From Taklimakanibacter albus (lineage in GTDB: Bacteria; Pseudomonadota; Alphaproteobacteria; Rhizobiales; Aestuariivirgaceae), in contig NZ_JAENHL010000006.1 of the NCBI RefSeq assembly GCF_016595235.1, positions 744,001 to 808,000 on the forward strand: DNA of 64,000 nucleotides. Direction: 5' to 3'. A program made the position numbers and the translations under genes. How positions within the stretch are numbered: position 1 is the stretch's first letter; each line of letters begins with the position of its first letter. The notes below the pieces were generated by a model. That model did no database searches, was not told the DNA's origin, and worked only from the letters and a program-made list of their open reading frames with translations. Below are positions 18,210 to 26,160 of this stretch, one piece after another.

Positions 18210-18359
18210 GTGCATAATCGATTTGTTCTGGGCTTGACGCTCGGAGCGGCCTTTGGCGGCCTTGCGGGCAGCTTCATCCTGACACCACCGATCGGTATCC
18301 TGATCGGCGCCATTGTCGGCGTTTCATGCGGCATGATCCTGCATGTCTTGATGACGTGA
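18210..18359 (+). CDS. Small glycine-zipper membrane protein, 49 residues, GTG start
   Basis: A 49-residue ORF starts with GTG at 18210 behind a GGGAGGA ribosome site 5 bp away. The product (VHNRFVLGLTLGAAFGG then LAGSFILTPPIGILIGAIVG) is almost entirely hydrophobic, with Gly at regular intervals, as in glycine-zipper hairpins that insert in membranes. Two short helices are separated by a Pro-Pro turn. No relatives recalled. The strong ribosome site and the absence of any competing ORF support it. Confidence 0.55.
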   Translation: MHNRFVLGLTLGAAFGGLAGSFILTPPIGILIGAIVGVSCGMILHVLMT

Positions 18360-18613
18360 TTGTAAACCCATGGTCTACGGAAGTCTGGTCTGACACTCCC
18401 CCTTACCCGACATGTGTCGTCCAAAAGGGACGGGTTCCTCGTGCAGCCTTTGCCCCAATAGGGCTCGCAGAAGTGCAGCCAATCCCGGGGCGCCCCGCAT
18501 CGGATCGGCAATTTGAATCAACCTATGATTGAGTAATGGGGTTGGATTTACAAGCCGGCCGGGCCCGCATATGAGCGAACCTCGATCATTTTCAGCCAAG
18601 CGAGGGCGTCCCG

Positions 18614-19360
18614 GTGTTCAGCGATCTCAAGAACAAGCGTATTGTCATCACCGGCGGCGTGACCGGCATCGGCGGCGCGGCGACGCTCGCTTTGGCCCAA
18701 ATGGGCGCCAGGCTCTTCGCGCAGTATCATTCGGGTGAGAAGGAGGCGGCCGCCTTCGCCAATCAAGGAATAGAGACCTTCAAGCTCGATCTCCTCGAGC
18801 GCAAGGCGCCATGGCGGCTCATCGAGGAGGCGCAAAAGCGTCTCGGCGGCATCGACGTGCTGATCAACAATGCCGGCGGCATGGTCGAGCGCCGCCGCAT
18901 CGCCGAATTCGACGATGCGCTGTACGATCAGGTTCTGGAACTGAATGTGCGCCAATTGGTCGATTGTTGCCGCGCCGCGATACCGCTGTTCGAGGCGCAG
19001 CGTTCCGGCAACATCATCAATGTCTCATCGATCGCGGCGCGCTCCGGTGGCGCCGCCGGTTCCGGCGTCTATGCCGGCACCAAGGGCTTCGTGTCGGCGA
19101 TCACCAAATCGATGGCGAAGGAATTGGCGCCCAGTAATATCCGGGTGAACGCCGTGTCGCCCGGCACCATCCACACGGCCTTCCATGACCGCCATTCGAC
19201 ACCCGACAAGCTCGAAGCCACCCGCAGGCTGGTGCCGCTCGGACGCCTCGGCACGGCGGAGGATTGCGCCGGCACCTTCGTCTATCTCGCGAGCGATCAG
19301 GCGTCGGGCTACGTGACCGGCCAGGTCATCGAGGTGAATGGCGGCCTCTTGATGCCCTAG
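18614..19360 (+). CDS. SDR-family oxidoreductase (FabG-like)
   Basis: Classical short-chain dehydrogenase/reductase of 248 residues: cofactor motif TGGVTGIGGAA, NNAGG, catalytic Ser in NVSSIAARSGG, YAGTKGF active-site Tyr/Lys, and SPGTIHT after strand 6. Substrate unknown; the sequence looks like the 3-oxoacyl-ACP/sugar reductase subgroups. Begins with GTG, with only a weak ribosome site. The stop codon abuts a rhizobial palindromic repeat. No operon partner. Confidence 0.88.
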   Translation: MFSDLKNKRIVITGGVTGIGGAATLALAQMGARLFAQYHSGEKEAAAFANQGIETFKLDLLERKAPWRLIEEAQKRLGGIDVLINNAGGMVERRRIAEFDDALYDQVLELNVRQLVDCCRAAIPLFEAQRSGNIINVSSIAARSGGAAGSGVYAGTKGFVSAITKSMAKELAPSNIRVNAVSPGTIHTAFHDRHSTPDKLEATRRLVPLGRLGTAEDCAGTFVYLASDQASGYVTGQVIEVNGGLLMP

Positions 19361-19408
19361 CGCGTGATCCGGAAAAGTGGGTACCGGTTTTCCGACAAGA
19401 TCACGCGC
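19360..19408. repeat. Rhizobial-type palindromic intergenic repeat
   Basis: Outer arms GCGCGTGATC and GATCACGCGC enclose CGGAAAA and GGTTTTCCG, giving a 49-bp interrupted palindrome. The CCGGAAAAGTGGGTACCGG-type core is familiar from dispersed intergenic repeats in Rhizobiales genomes. It fills the gap between two convergent genes and may work as a bidirectional transcription stop. Only this one copy was noticed in the window. Confidence 0.75.
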
Positions 19409-19422
19409 CAAAAGAATGACAA

Positions 19423-19842
19423 TTACCAGCTGCCGGTATTGGGCATCGAGGCCCAGGGCTCGGCGACGGGCAGGGCGCCACCCTTGTTCAGGATCTCGAT
19501 CGAGATGCCGTCCGGCGTCTTGATGAAGGCCATGCGGCCGTCACGCGGCGGACGATTGATGGTGATGCCTTGCTTCTGCAGTTTGTCGCAATAGGCATAG
19601 ACATCATCGACCTCGATAGCGAGATGACCGAAATTGCGTCCGCCCGTGTAAGCTTCCGGATCCCAATTGTAAGTGAGCTCGACCGGAGCGTCCGGGCTTT
19701 CCGGCGCGGCAACGAAGATCAAGGTGAAGCGGCCCTTTTCATTCTCGTAGCGGCGCTGCTCGACGAAGCCGAGTTTGTTGATGAAGAAATCAAGCGATTG
19801 GTCCAGATTGGAGACCCGGATCATGGTGTGGAGATACTTCAT
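19423..19842 (-). CDS. gloA: Glyoxalase I (lactoylglutathione lyase) family protein
   Basis: Metal-dependent conversion of the methylglyoxal-glutathione hemithioacetal to S-lactoylglutathione. The 139 residues carry the four expected metal ligands: His5 (MKYLHTMIRV), Glu in VELTYNWD, His in FGHLAIEVDD, and Glu in GISIEIL. Start at 19842 chosen for its AGAGG ribosome site and family length; an in-frame upstream extension would run into the divergent sirtuin gene. The divergent starts are 28 bp apart, so promoters must overlap the genes or each other. Confidence 0.92.
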   Translation of the reverse strand: MKYLHTMIRVSNLDQSLDFFINKLGFVEQRRYENEKGRFTLIFVAAPESPDAPVELTYNWDPEAYTGGRNFGHLAIEVDDVYAYCDKLQKQGITINRPPRDGRMAFIKTPDGISIEILNKGGALPVAEPWASMPNTGSW

Positions 19843-19870
19843 TGCCTGAACCTCTTTGCCTGGGGAGCCG

Positions 19871-20632
19871 ATGATGGAAGATGACATAGACGAGCTTGCC
19901 GAAATGATCCAGTCGTCGCGCCGCGCCGTCGTCTTCACGGGCGCTGGCATCTCGACGGAATGCGGCATTCCCGATTTCCGTTCCCCCGGCGGCTTCTGGA
20001 CCAGATACAAGCCGATCGAGTTCAACGATTATCTGGCCTCGGAGGAAATGCGGCTCGAAGCCTGGCGGCGCTATTTCAAGATCTACGAAGCCGTGGCCCA
20101 GGCTGCACCGGGGCCTAGTCACAAGTTCATCGCCAGGCTTTATCACGCCGGCAAGGTGAGCCATGTCATCACGCAGAACATCGATGATCTGCACCGTGTG
20201 TCGGGCGTGCCCGAAGCCGCGATCATCGAGCTTCACGGCAACGGCTCCTACGTGAAGTGCCTGAGCTGCGGCGAGCGTTATGAGCTCGAATGGGCGCGCG
20301 CCCGCATCCTGGCCGAAAGCCGCCCACCTTATTGCTCTGCTTGCGCCGGCATCGTGAAGACGGCGACCATTTCCTTCGGTCAGCCCATGCCCGAAGACGA
20401 GATGGCGCGGGCGCGCGCCGCGACCTTCGACGCCGATCTGTTTCTTGCCATGGGCTCATCGCTGCAAGTCTTTCCCGCCGCGAGTTTTCCGGTGATGGCG
20501 AAGAGCAACCGCGCCAAGCTGGTCATCATCAACCGCGAGCCGACCGGCATCGACGCGCTCGCCGATCTGGTGATCTCGGGCGAGCTTGGCGCTGTTCTGA
20601 GTGCTGCCGCCGAGCGTCTCTGGCGGCACTGA
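19871..20632 (+). CDS. Sir2-family NAD-dependent protein deacylase
   Basis: Sirtuin of 253 residues: NAD-binding GAGISTECGIPDFRS, TQNIDDLH, catalytic His in ELHGNG, and a zinc-binding module with two Cys pairs (CLSCGERYE and YCSACAG), then MGSSLQVFPAA and INREPTGID. All catalytic elements are intact, so removal of acyl groups from lysines is expected. GGGGAG precedes the ATG at 19871. Divergent from gloA. Confidence 0.93.
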   Translation: MMEDDIDELAEMIQSSRRAVVFTGAGISTECGIPDFRSPGGFWTRYKPIEFNDYLASEEMRLEAWRRYFKIYEAVAQAAPGPSHKFIARLYHAGKVSHVITQNIDDLHRVSGVPEAAIIELHGNGSYVKCLSCGERYELEWARARILAESRPPYCSACAGIVKTATISFGQPMPEDEMARARAATFDADLFLAMGSSLQVFPAASFPVMAKSNRAKLVIINREPTGIDALADLVISGELGAVLSAAAERLWRH

Positions 20633-20969
20633 ACGAATCACTTTTGCCTGAATCTGCGCGATTCACGTGTGCGTGCCTCGTGCGGGCGCGATCATTGCGA
20701 GCGCTTCGAGATGCATCGAGCTGTGATCGTCGTCGCTGGCACAGCCGCCGCGTTATTCGCCACATGATGCGATTCAGTGTTTGTTTTCAGGGCTTTTTCG
20801 CATCGCAGAACTGCGCGCGCGGATGCGAAGGAATGATCGCGCAAGCGCATTCTCGTGTTTTCCACATCTCTTGCGTGCCCGCTCTCTGTACAATTGCAAA
20901 AGAGTCGCTCAATCTAAGTCATGGCAGCGGGGTATGACTGAGGGCTGCCATTAGTTCGGGTATGCGGTC
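20633..20969 (+). other. Long leader region before the cold-shock gene
   Basis: A 337-bp gap without a convincing gene. Long transcribed leaders are usual for cold-shock genes, and TACAAT at 20890 could be a -10 box, but no matching -35 and no clear riboregulator fold was identified by eye. Confidence 0.4.
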
Positions 20970-21548
20970 ATGGCGGTTAGCGAGCCCTTCGAGGCAGACA
21001 GGGAGCTTGAGCATCAGGCCCCTGATATCAATGTAAGAATTTTCCAGATCAGCGGCTTCGTGAAGTGGTTCGACGTCGGTCGGGGTTATGGCTTCATCAT
21101 CCCCGACAACGGCATGCCGGATGTGCTGCTGCATCTGAGCTGTCTGAAGCGCGACGGTTTCGACGCGCCGCTCGAAGGCACACGTGTCTTCTGTGAGGCC
21201 GTCGAGCGCCAGAAGGGCTATCAGGCGTTGCGCGTCTTGAATGTGGATACCTCTACGGCTATCCATCCGGTTGAGCGACCGAGCCGCACCCATGTGAATG
21301 TATCGGCCTCGAGCGGCTGGGTCAGGGCGCGCGTCAAGTGGTTCAACCGCGCACGCGGCTTTGGCTTTGTCAGCGAAGGCGACGGCTCGCCGGATATCTT
21401 CATTCATATGGAGACCCTGCGTAAGACGGCGATCGCCGAACTCCATCCCGACCAATGGATCTATGTGCGCTTCGGCGCCGGCCCCAAGGGCCAGATGGCG
21501 GCCGAGGTTCGCCTTACTCTCGACAACGGACCGCGCCACACTAACTAG
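20970..21548 (+). CDS. Double cold-shock-domain protein
   Basis: Two cold-shock domains in one 192-residue chain: the first about 25-90 ([20 protein letters not shown], with LLHLS), the second about 115-185 ([20 protein letters not shown], with DIFIHMETL). Each has the RNP1-like (K-G-FGF-I) and RNP2-like motifs that bind single-stranded RNA or DNA. Tandem-domain CspA proteins of this length are typical of Rhizobiales. It is followed 20 bp later by a DUF192 gene in the same direction, a conserved pair in this order. Confidence 0.92.
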   Translation: MAVSEPFEADRELEHQAPDINVRIFQISGFVKWFDVGRGYGFIIPDNGMPDVLLHLSCLKRDGFDAPLEGTRVFCEAVERQKGYQALRVLNVDTSTAIHPVERPSRTHVNVSASSGWVRARVKWFNRARGFGFVSEGDGSPDIFIHMETLRKTAIAELHPDQWIYVRFGAGPKGQMAAEVRLTLDNGPRHTN

Positions 21549-21568
21549 CTGCAGCGCGGATAGGTCCC

Positions 21569-22036
21569 ATGCGTACCGTCGTTATCGCTTTCCTCTTCGT
21601 GATCGCGGCGGTGAACGCCGCTTTTGCCCAGACACCTTCCGGCATGCCGCTGATCGCCTTGACGATTCAGGGCAAGGACGGGGCGACCAAGGCCGATCTC
21701 ACCGTCGAGCTTGCCGAGACGCCCGAACACCGCGCCAAGGGGCTGATGTTCCGCACCGAGCTGGCCGACAATCGCGGCATGCTGTTCGACTTCAAGGAGA
21801 CCCGCAGCGTCTCGATGTGGATGAAGAACACCCCCCTGTCGCTCGACATGATCTTCACCGACGACAAGGGGGCGGTCCTCTATATCGCCCGCAATACGGT
21901 TCCCTATTCGGAGGAGATCATCACCCCCGGAATGCCAGTTTACGCCGTCCTCGAGGTCAAGGCAGGCTCGGCCCGCCGGCTCGGGCTGGAGCCCGGCGAC
22001 CGCCTGGTGACCCCTGTTTTGGGGGCCGGTGGATGA
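21569..22036 (+). CDS. DUF192 family exported protein
   Basis: A 155-residue protein with a signal peptide (about 1-20, cleavage after AAFA) and the DUF192 core: TPEHRAKGLMFRTEL, GMLFDFKETRSVSMWMKNT, and IDMIF-like LDMIFTDDKG. The family is widespread in bacteria and archaea without an established biochemical role; periplasmic location is expected. Probably cotranscribed with the cold-shock gene. Confidence 0.92.
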   Translation: MRTVVIAFLFVIAAVNAAFAQTPSGMPLIALTIQGKDGATKADLTVELAETPEHRAKGLMFRTELADNRGMLFDFKETRSVSMWMKNTPLSLDMIFTDDKGAVLYIARNTVPYSEEIITPGMPVYAVLEVKAGSARRLGLEPGDRLVTPVLGAGG

Positions 22037-22090
22037 TCACTTGCCCCTTTGAGCCTATTTCGCTAAGCCCCTGCGGAGCATAGGCGATGT

Positions 22091-22167
22091 CGGGGTGTAG
22101 CGCAGTCTGGTAGCGCACCTGCCTTGGGCGCAGGGGGTCGTCAGTTCGAATCTGGCCACCCCGACCA
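22091..22167 (+). tRNA. tRNA-Pro (UGG)
   Basis: Acceptor CGGGGTG/CACCCCG, anticodon stem CCTGC/GCAGG around loop CTTGGGC (anticodon TGG), T arm with GTTCGAATC, discriminator A and encoded CCA at 22165-22167. Confidence 0.97.
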
Positions 22168-22202
22168 CCGCCACCATGCGTCGGAGAGATGAAGGTAACG
22201 GC

Positions 22203-22508
22203 ATGACCGCGAAGATCTACAAGCCCGCCCGCAACGCCATGCAGTCCGGCAAAGGCAAGGCCGACATCTGGCTGCTCGAATATGAGCCGGAGACGCGCCT
22301 GACGGCGGATCCGTTGATGGGCTGGACCTCTTCCGGTGATATGAAGCAGCAGCTGCGGCTCACTTTCGAGAGCAAGGAACAGGCTGTCGCCTATGCCGAG
22401 CGCAATGGCATCGCTTATTGGCTGGAGCCCGAGGCGCCGGCGCGGACGCACCGTAAGTCCTATGCCGACAATTTCAAATGGGGCCGCAACGAAAACTGGA
22501 CCCACTGA
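22203..22508 (+). CDS. NADH dehydrogenase accessory subunit (ETC complex I / NDUFS4 family)
   Basis: Alphaproteobacterial homologue of the mitochondrial 18-kDa complex I accessory subunit, bound to the hydrophilic arm near the N-module. The 101 residues begin MTAKIYKPARNAMQSGK and contain the conserved WLLEYEP, DPLMGWTSSGDM, and C-terminal KSYADNFKWGRNENWTH. Start set at 22203; the 9 codons upstream look non-coding. The tRNA-Pro/NDUFS4-like order is seen in related genomes. Confidence 0.93.
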   Translation: MTAKIYKPARNAMQSGKGKADIWLLEYEPETRLTADPLMGWTSSGDMKQQLRLTFESKEQAVAYAERNGIAYWLEPEAPARTHRKSYADNFKWGRNENWTH

Positions 22509-22514
22509 GCGGGT

Positions 22515-23603
22515 TCAATGATAGGCCTCGGCGCCGATACGGGCCACAGCTGTCGGCCGGCGTAGTCTTTTCTTGAGCCCAAGCGCGGGCTTCTCCACCA
22601 GGATCCAGGACAAGGCGCCGAAGATCGGCGTGATCGCCATTGAGGCTATGGCGAACACGATTGGGGTCAAGGTGGGGAAGAAGGTGAGGAGAACCTGCTG
22701 TGTCGGCCAGCCATAAATATAGGTGCCATAGGAAATATCGTCCTTGCTCGTCCAGCGGGTGAGCGCGCCGAAGCTGCGGCTGCCGATGGAGATCGTCAGA
22801 TGCGCGGCGAGCAGGATCGCGCCCAAGGGGGCGAACGCTGTGCCGGAGACGAGATAGGCGAAGGCGAATGTCGCCAGCAGCGGCCACCATCGGGTGGTGA
22901 TTTGATCTTTCCCGTGGAACAGATTGACGCCGATCAGGAAGCAGACCGCATAGCGGCAGAGCTGCTCCAGGGGCGTATGGAGCCCGCCGGTCCAGCCGGC
23001 ATTGATCACCGCGAGAGCGGCCATCATGCCGGCCAGGCAGAGCAGGGACCCGAGCCTCGTCTTGGCGACCCCCAGAACGAACATGATGACGAGCGCGGCA
23101 TAGGCCAGGAGCTCGTAGCGGATGGTCCAGAGCGAGTCGTTGACAACCCCGGGCACCGGGAGGCCGGTGAATATCCCGTGTGGCGGCTGGGCTTCATGGA
23201 AACGGAAGAGCAGATCGATCGGGTAGGAATAGGTGTGGGCATCAGAGAAATACGCGCCGAGCTCGACGGTGGTGAGCAACGGACCAAGCAGGAACGAGAA
23301 GAACAGGCCGAAGCCGAAGAGAGCCGGGAAGATGCGCAGGATGCGGGCTGTTACGAAGTTCCAGAGATTGGGATCGCGGATGAGGCTCTGGGTCAGCATC
23401 AGGCCCGACAGGACGAAGAAGATGTTCACGGCATGCTGGCCGATCGTATAGGAGGTCCAGTCACGCAGCGGCTGCATCTCGCTTTGCCCCACGAGGACAT
23501 AGGCATGCGAAATGAGGACGCTCAGCGCCGCGGCGAGGCGGATCAGGTTGAACGAGTTCCGTTTCTCGCTGAGGCTGTCCGCAAGTGTCTTGTTATGAAA
23601 CAT
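22515..23603 (-). CDS. Acyltransferase 3 family membrane protein
   Basis: Integral membrane O-acyltransferase (about 10 helices, 362 residues) of the family that acetylates or succinylates surface polysaccharides. The N-terminal catalytic His lies in LISHAYVL, followed by FFVLSGLMLTQS and the Arg motif in ARILRIFPAL. Target unknown and no polysaccharide gene cluster is adjacent. Convergent with the complex I gene (6 bp apart). Confidence 0.88.
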   Translation of the reverse strand: MFHNKTLADSLSEKRNSFNLIRLAAALSVLISHAYVLVGQSEMQPLRDWTSYTIGQHAVNIFFVLSGLMLTQSLIRDPNLWNFVTARILRIFPALFGFGLFFSFLLGPLLTTVELGAYFSDAHTYSYPIDLLFRFHEAQPPHGIFTGLPVPGVVNDSLWTIRYELLAYAALVIMFVLGVAKTRLGSLLCLAGMMAALAVINAGWTGGLHTPLEQLCRYAVCFLIGVNLFHGKDQITTRWWPLLATFAFAYLVSGTAFAPLGAILLAAHLTISIGSRSFGALTRWTSKDDISYGTYIYGWPTQQVLLTFFPTLTPIVFAIASMAITPIFGALSWILVEKPALGLKKRLRRPTAVARIGAEAYH

Positions 23604-23717
23604 GATGCAGTGCTCCGCTGGTTCAGCGAAGCAAGGCCGAGGCCACTCACATTAACGTTAAGTCGCGGACAGCTAATGGCTTTTGCAAGCGGGCGACCGC
23701 CTGTTCAGTGATACGCC

Positions 23718-24026
23718 TTACATCCTGCTGTCGGGCAGGCGGCTCGTAGGCAGGCGATCACCCGGCAGAGAGCTTTGCGGCAATTCATCACCCGGAAGCG
23801 TACCGCGGGGAGTTCCGTTCCCGGCCGACTTGTCGTCATCGATCTCGCAGCCATTATCCACCAGGCAACGTCCCAGGCAGCCGTCATTGGCATCGCTTTC
23901 GAGGGCGGCGCAGGCATTGGCGCACGCGTTGAACCGTCGCGCGCATTCGTTCTCGGACATATCCGCTCCCGCCGGCAGCGAGAAGCCAAGCACCATGATT
24001 GAGGCAAGGATCAGCCGATACACCAT
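23718..24026 (-). CDS. Secreted Cys-rich small protein with LP-repeat tail
   Basis: A 102-residue exported protein: signal peptide (about 1-21, cleavage after AGA), a six-cysteine helical segment (spacing C-x7-C-x3-C-x11-C-x3-C-x5-C), then a low-complexity tail of LPGDELPQ-, LPGDRLPT-, LPDSR-like repeats. Start at 24026 is backed by GGAGGAGG. No family recognised; the even Cys number suggests disulfides in the periplasm or outside. Confidence 0.65.
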   Translation of the reverse strand: MVYRLILASIMVLGFSLPAGADMSENECARRFNACANACAALESDANDGCLGRCLVDNGCEIDDDKSAGNGTPRGTLPGDELPQSSLPGDRLPTSRLPDSRM

Positions 24027-24159
24027 GTCCTCCTCCCCCTCCGACACGCAAACGAACTGCTTCTCGGCAAAGTTCCGCAACGCGGGCCGTTGCCGGAAGG
24101 CAAGGCGTCCATTATAGAGCCGATAAGGCTCATAGCTTCAGAAAAGCCTTTCGCGGCAT

Positions 24160-24236
24160 GACCCCGTAGCTCAGTTGGATAGAGCAACAGCCTTCTAAGC
24201 TGTGGGTCGGGGGTTCGAATCCCTCCGGGGTCGCCA
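24160..24236 (+). tRNA. tRNA-Arg (UCU)
   Basis: Acceptor GACCCCG/CGGGGTC, D arm GCTCAGTTGGATAGAGC, anticodon stem ACAGC/GCTGT around loop CTTCTAA (anticodon TCT), T arm with GTTCGAATC, discriminator G and encoded CCA at 24234-24236. Confidence 0.97.
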
Positions 24237-24282
24237 AATCTTTTCAATGGCTTAGCTAATTGATCAGCGCTGCGGCGAGGCG

Positions 24283-25461
24283 CTATCTCGGGCAGCTATT
24301 GACGGCGCGAACGCCTCTGAACCGCTCATCCATCCAGGCGACGGCCTGCGCCGCGCTTTTGTCGGCGATGGCGCCGTGATCGACCCTGGGCATCGTCACA
24401 TAACGCACGGACTTGTCGCTTCGGCACAAGGAGTCGACGAAACCCGTCGTGACCTCCGGCCGCACCAGCGTGTCGTCCGCGCCTTGCGCGATGAAGGCGG
24501 GAACGGTGATCAGCCCATAAAACGGATTGTTGTCGGCGAGGAGGCCGCGCCAGGGCTGACGCGAGCCTGGATCATAGTTCAGATACTTGGCGCCGAGATC
24601 CTGTTCCGCCGACAGCGCATCGAGTTTCCCAGACAGGCTGTCGATGCAGGTTTTGTCGATATGCTCCATCACCTCGACCGTGTCCTCGGTGAGAAGGCCG
24701 TCGAGCGGGAAGCCGAAATTGCGCGACCAGGACAACAGCGTCATCGCCGCGAGGATACGGCCCGGGATCGTGTTGACGTCGGCATGCAGCAAGGCGGCGA
24801 GATTGGTCGCGGGCGCCGCCGCGGCGACGCCGAGCAACTTGAGATCCGCGGCATAGGTCTTGGCGAGACTGGCCGCGAAGAGGACGGCATGGCCGCCTTG
24901 CGAATGTCCCCAGAGGACGAACGCGTCGCCCGCTTGCGCCTCGGGCAAGCTGCGGATCGCTTTGACCGAATCGAGCACCGACTGCGCCTCGCCGAGCCCG
25001 ATCAGATAGGGCACCGGCCCCGGCGTTCCGAGACCGGGATAATCGGTGGCGACAACCGTATAACCTCCGGCGATCATGTCCTTGATGCCGGGAATGGCGA
25101 GCGGATCGGAGCGCCGCGAAGGCGCGCATTTATGGGCGATGCCGGTCGTCGCATGCGCCCAGGCCACGACAGGCCGTGTCGCACCGCGGCCCGGCAGCGT
25201 CGACACCACCATCATGCCGGAGACGCCGATCTTCTCACCTTTGAGGTTTCGCGAGACATAGAGGATGCGATAGGCCTTGGCGCGATAGACCGACAGAATG
25301 TCGATCGGCGCCAGGCGGATGAGCGTGCCCGGCGCGCCGGCGAGATCTTCGGCGCGCACCGTATAGAAGACATCGAGCGGCGATACCGGCTTCGCCGTGA
25401 CGGGCCCCATGCCGGCAATCGTCACAAGGACGGCGAATGCGATGCGGTATAGATTGATCAT
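24283..25461 (-). CDS. Exported alpha/beta hydrolase, secretory-lipase family
   Basis: A 392-residue secreted hydrolase (signal peptide about 1-25, ending near VTAKP). The nucleophile elbow is GHSQGG (Ser about residue 190); a late Asp (GADDTLV) and His (VDHGAI) complete the triad. Other family marks are WAHATTG and the VATDYPGLGTPG loop, as in fungal/bacterial LIP-type lipases. Two conserved-looking Cys near the C-terminus may form a disulfide. Start at 25461 chosen because the signal peptide follows directly. Confidence 0.85.
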   Translation of the reverse strand: MINLYRIAFAVLVTIAGMGPVTAKPVSPLDVFYTVRAEDLAGAPGTLIRLAPIDILSVYRAKAYRILYVSRNLKGEKIGVSGMMVVSTLPGRGATRPVVAWAHATTGIAHKCAPSRRSDPLAIPGIKDMIAGGYTVVATDYPGLGTPGPVPYLIGLGEAQSVLDSVKAIRSLPEAQAGDAFVLWGHSQGGHAVLFAASLAKTYAADLKLLGVAAAAPATNLAALLHADVNTIPGRILAAMTLLSWSRNFGFPLDGLLTEDTVEVMEHIDKTCIDSLSGKLDALSAEQDLGAKYLNYDPGSRQPWRGLLADNNPFYGLITVPAFIAQGADDTLVRPEVTTGFVDSLCRSDKSVRYVTMPRVDHGAIADKSAAQAVAWMDERFRGVRAVNSCPR

Positions 25462-25669
25462 ATGAACCACCAGGCGTGCCGCAGGACGTAGCAAATCGGA
25501 TCGGCGTATGAGGGCGGAAATTGGGGCAGGATGCAAGCTCGACATGACGCTCGCAAAATTGATTAAACTTTCGCGGCATCATGCTGGCCCGGTTCGCACT
25601 TCCAACATTCTCGCTTTGGATGCTAAGAGATACGGGAGCTCAGCCTTAACTCAAGCAGGGGTCCAATCG

Positions 25670-26149
25670 ATGACGGTCAAAGGAGTTCTAGCCATCGTGC
25701 TTGCCGCCGGTTTCATCCACGCGGCGGCGGGCTCGGCGCTCGCCGCGAGCGGCGTGAATGTCGGCGTGCTCAAATGCACGGTCGATGGTGGCGTCGGCCT
25801 GATCTTCGGATCGTCCAAGGACATGAAATGCAATTTCGCGCCGGCCGAGGGCGGGGCTGAATCGGCCTATCATGGCACCGTCACCAAGGTCGGCATCGAT
25901 ATCGGAGTGACCGAGAAGAGCTACATCACCTGGGTGGTGTTCGCGCCGGGGAAGCTCAAGCCGAATGCGCTGATCGGCACCTATGTGGGCGCCACCGCCG
26001 ATGTGGCGATCGGCGTCGGCCTCGGAGCCAATGTTTTGGTGGGGGGCTTCGAGAAGTCCATTGCGCTTCAGCCTTTGAGCGTTTCAGGTGAAGAGGGCCT
26101 CAATGTCGCTGTCGGCATCGGCGCAATCGAGCTCAAGGCCGGACATTAA
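25670..26149 (+). CDS. DUF992 family exported protein
   Basis: A 159-residue protein with a cleavable signal (about 1-25) and the DUF992 body: VGVLKCTVDGGVGLIFGSS, YHGTVTKVGIDIGVT, GTYVGATADVAIGVGLGANV and IALQPLSVSGEEGLNVA. The domain is confined mostly to Alphaproteobacteria, with no known function; the Gly-rich beta pattern suggests a periplasmic or outer-membrane-associated protein. Its convergent neighbour begins 11 bp beyond its stop. Confidence 0.9.
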   Translation: MTVKGVLAIVLAAGFIHAAAGSALAASGVNVGVLKCTVDGGVGLIFGSSKDMKCNFAPAEGGAESAYHGTVTKVGIDIGVTEKSYITWVVFAPGKLKPNALIGTYVGATADVAIGVGLGANVLVGGFEKSIALQPLSVSGEEGLNVAVGIGAIELKAGH

Positions 26150-26160
26150 GGCCCGAACCG

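Noticed and set aside
24376-25452. Long plus-strand ORF opposite the lipase gene
   Set aside because: Antisense shadow of a recognised gene; Arg/Gly-rich and without domains.
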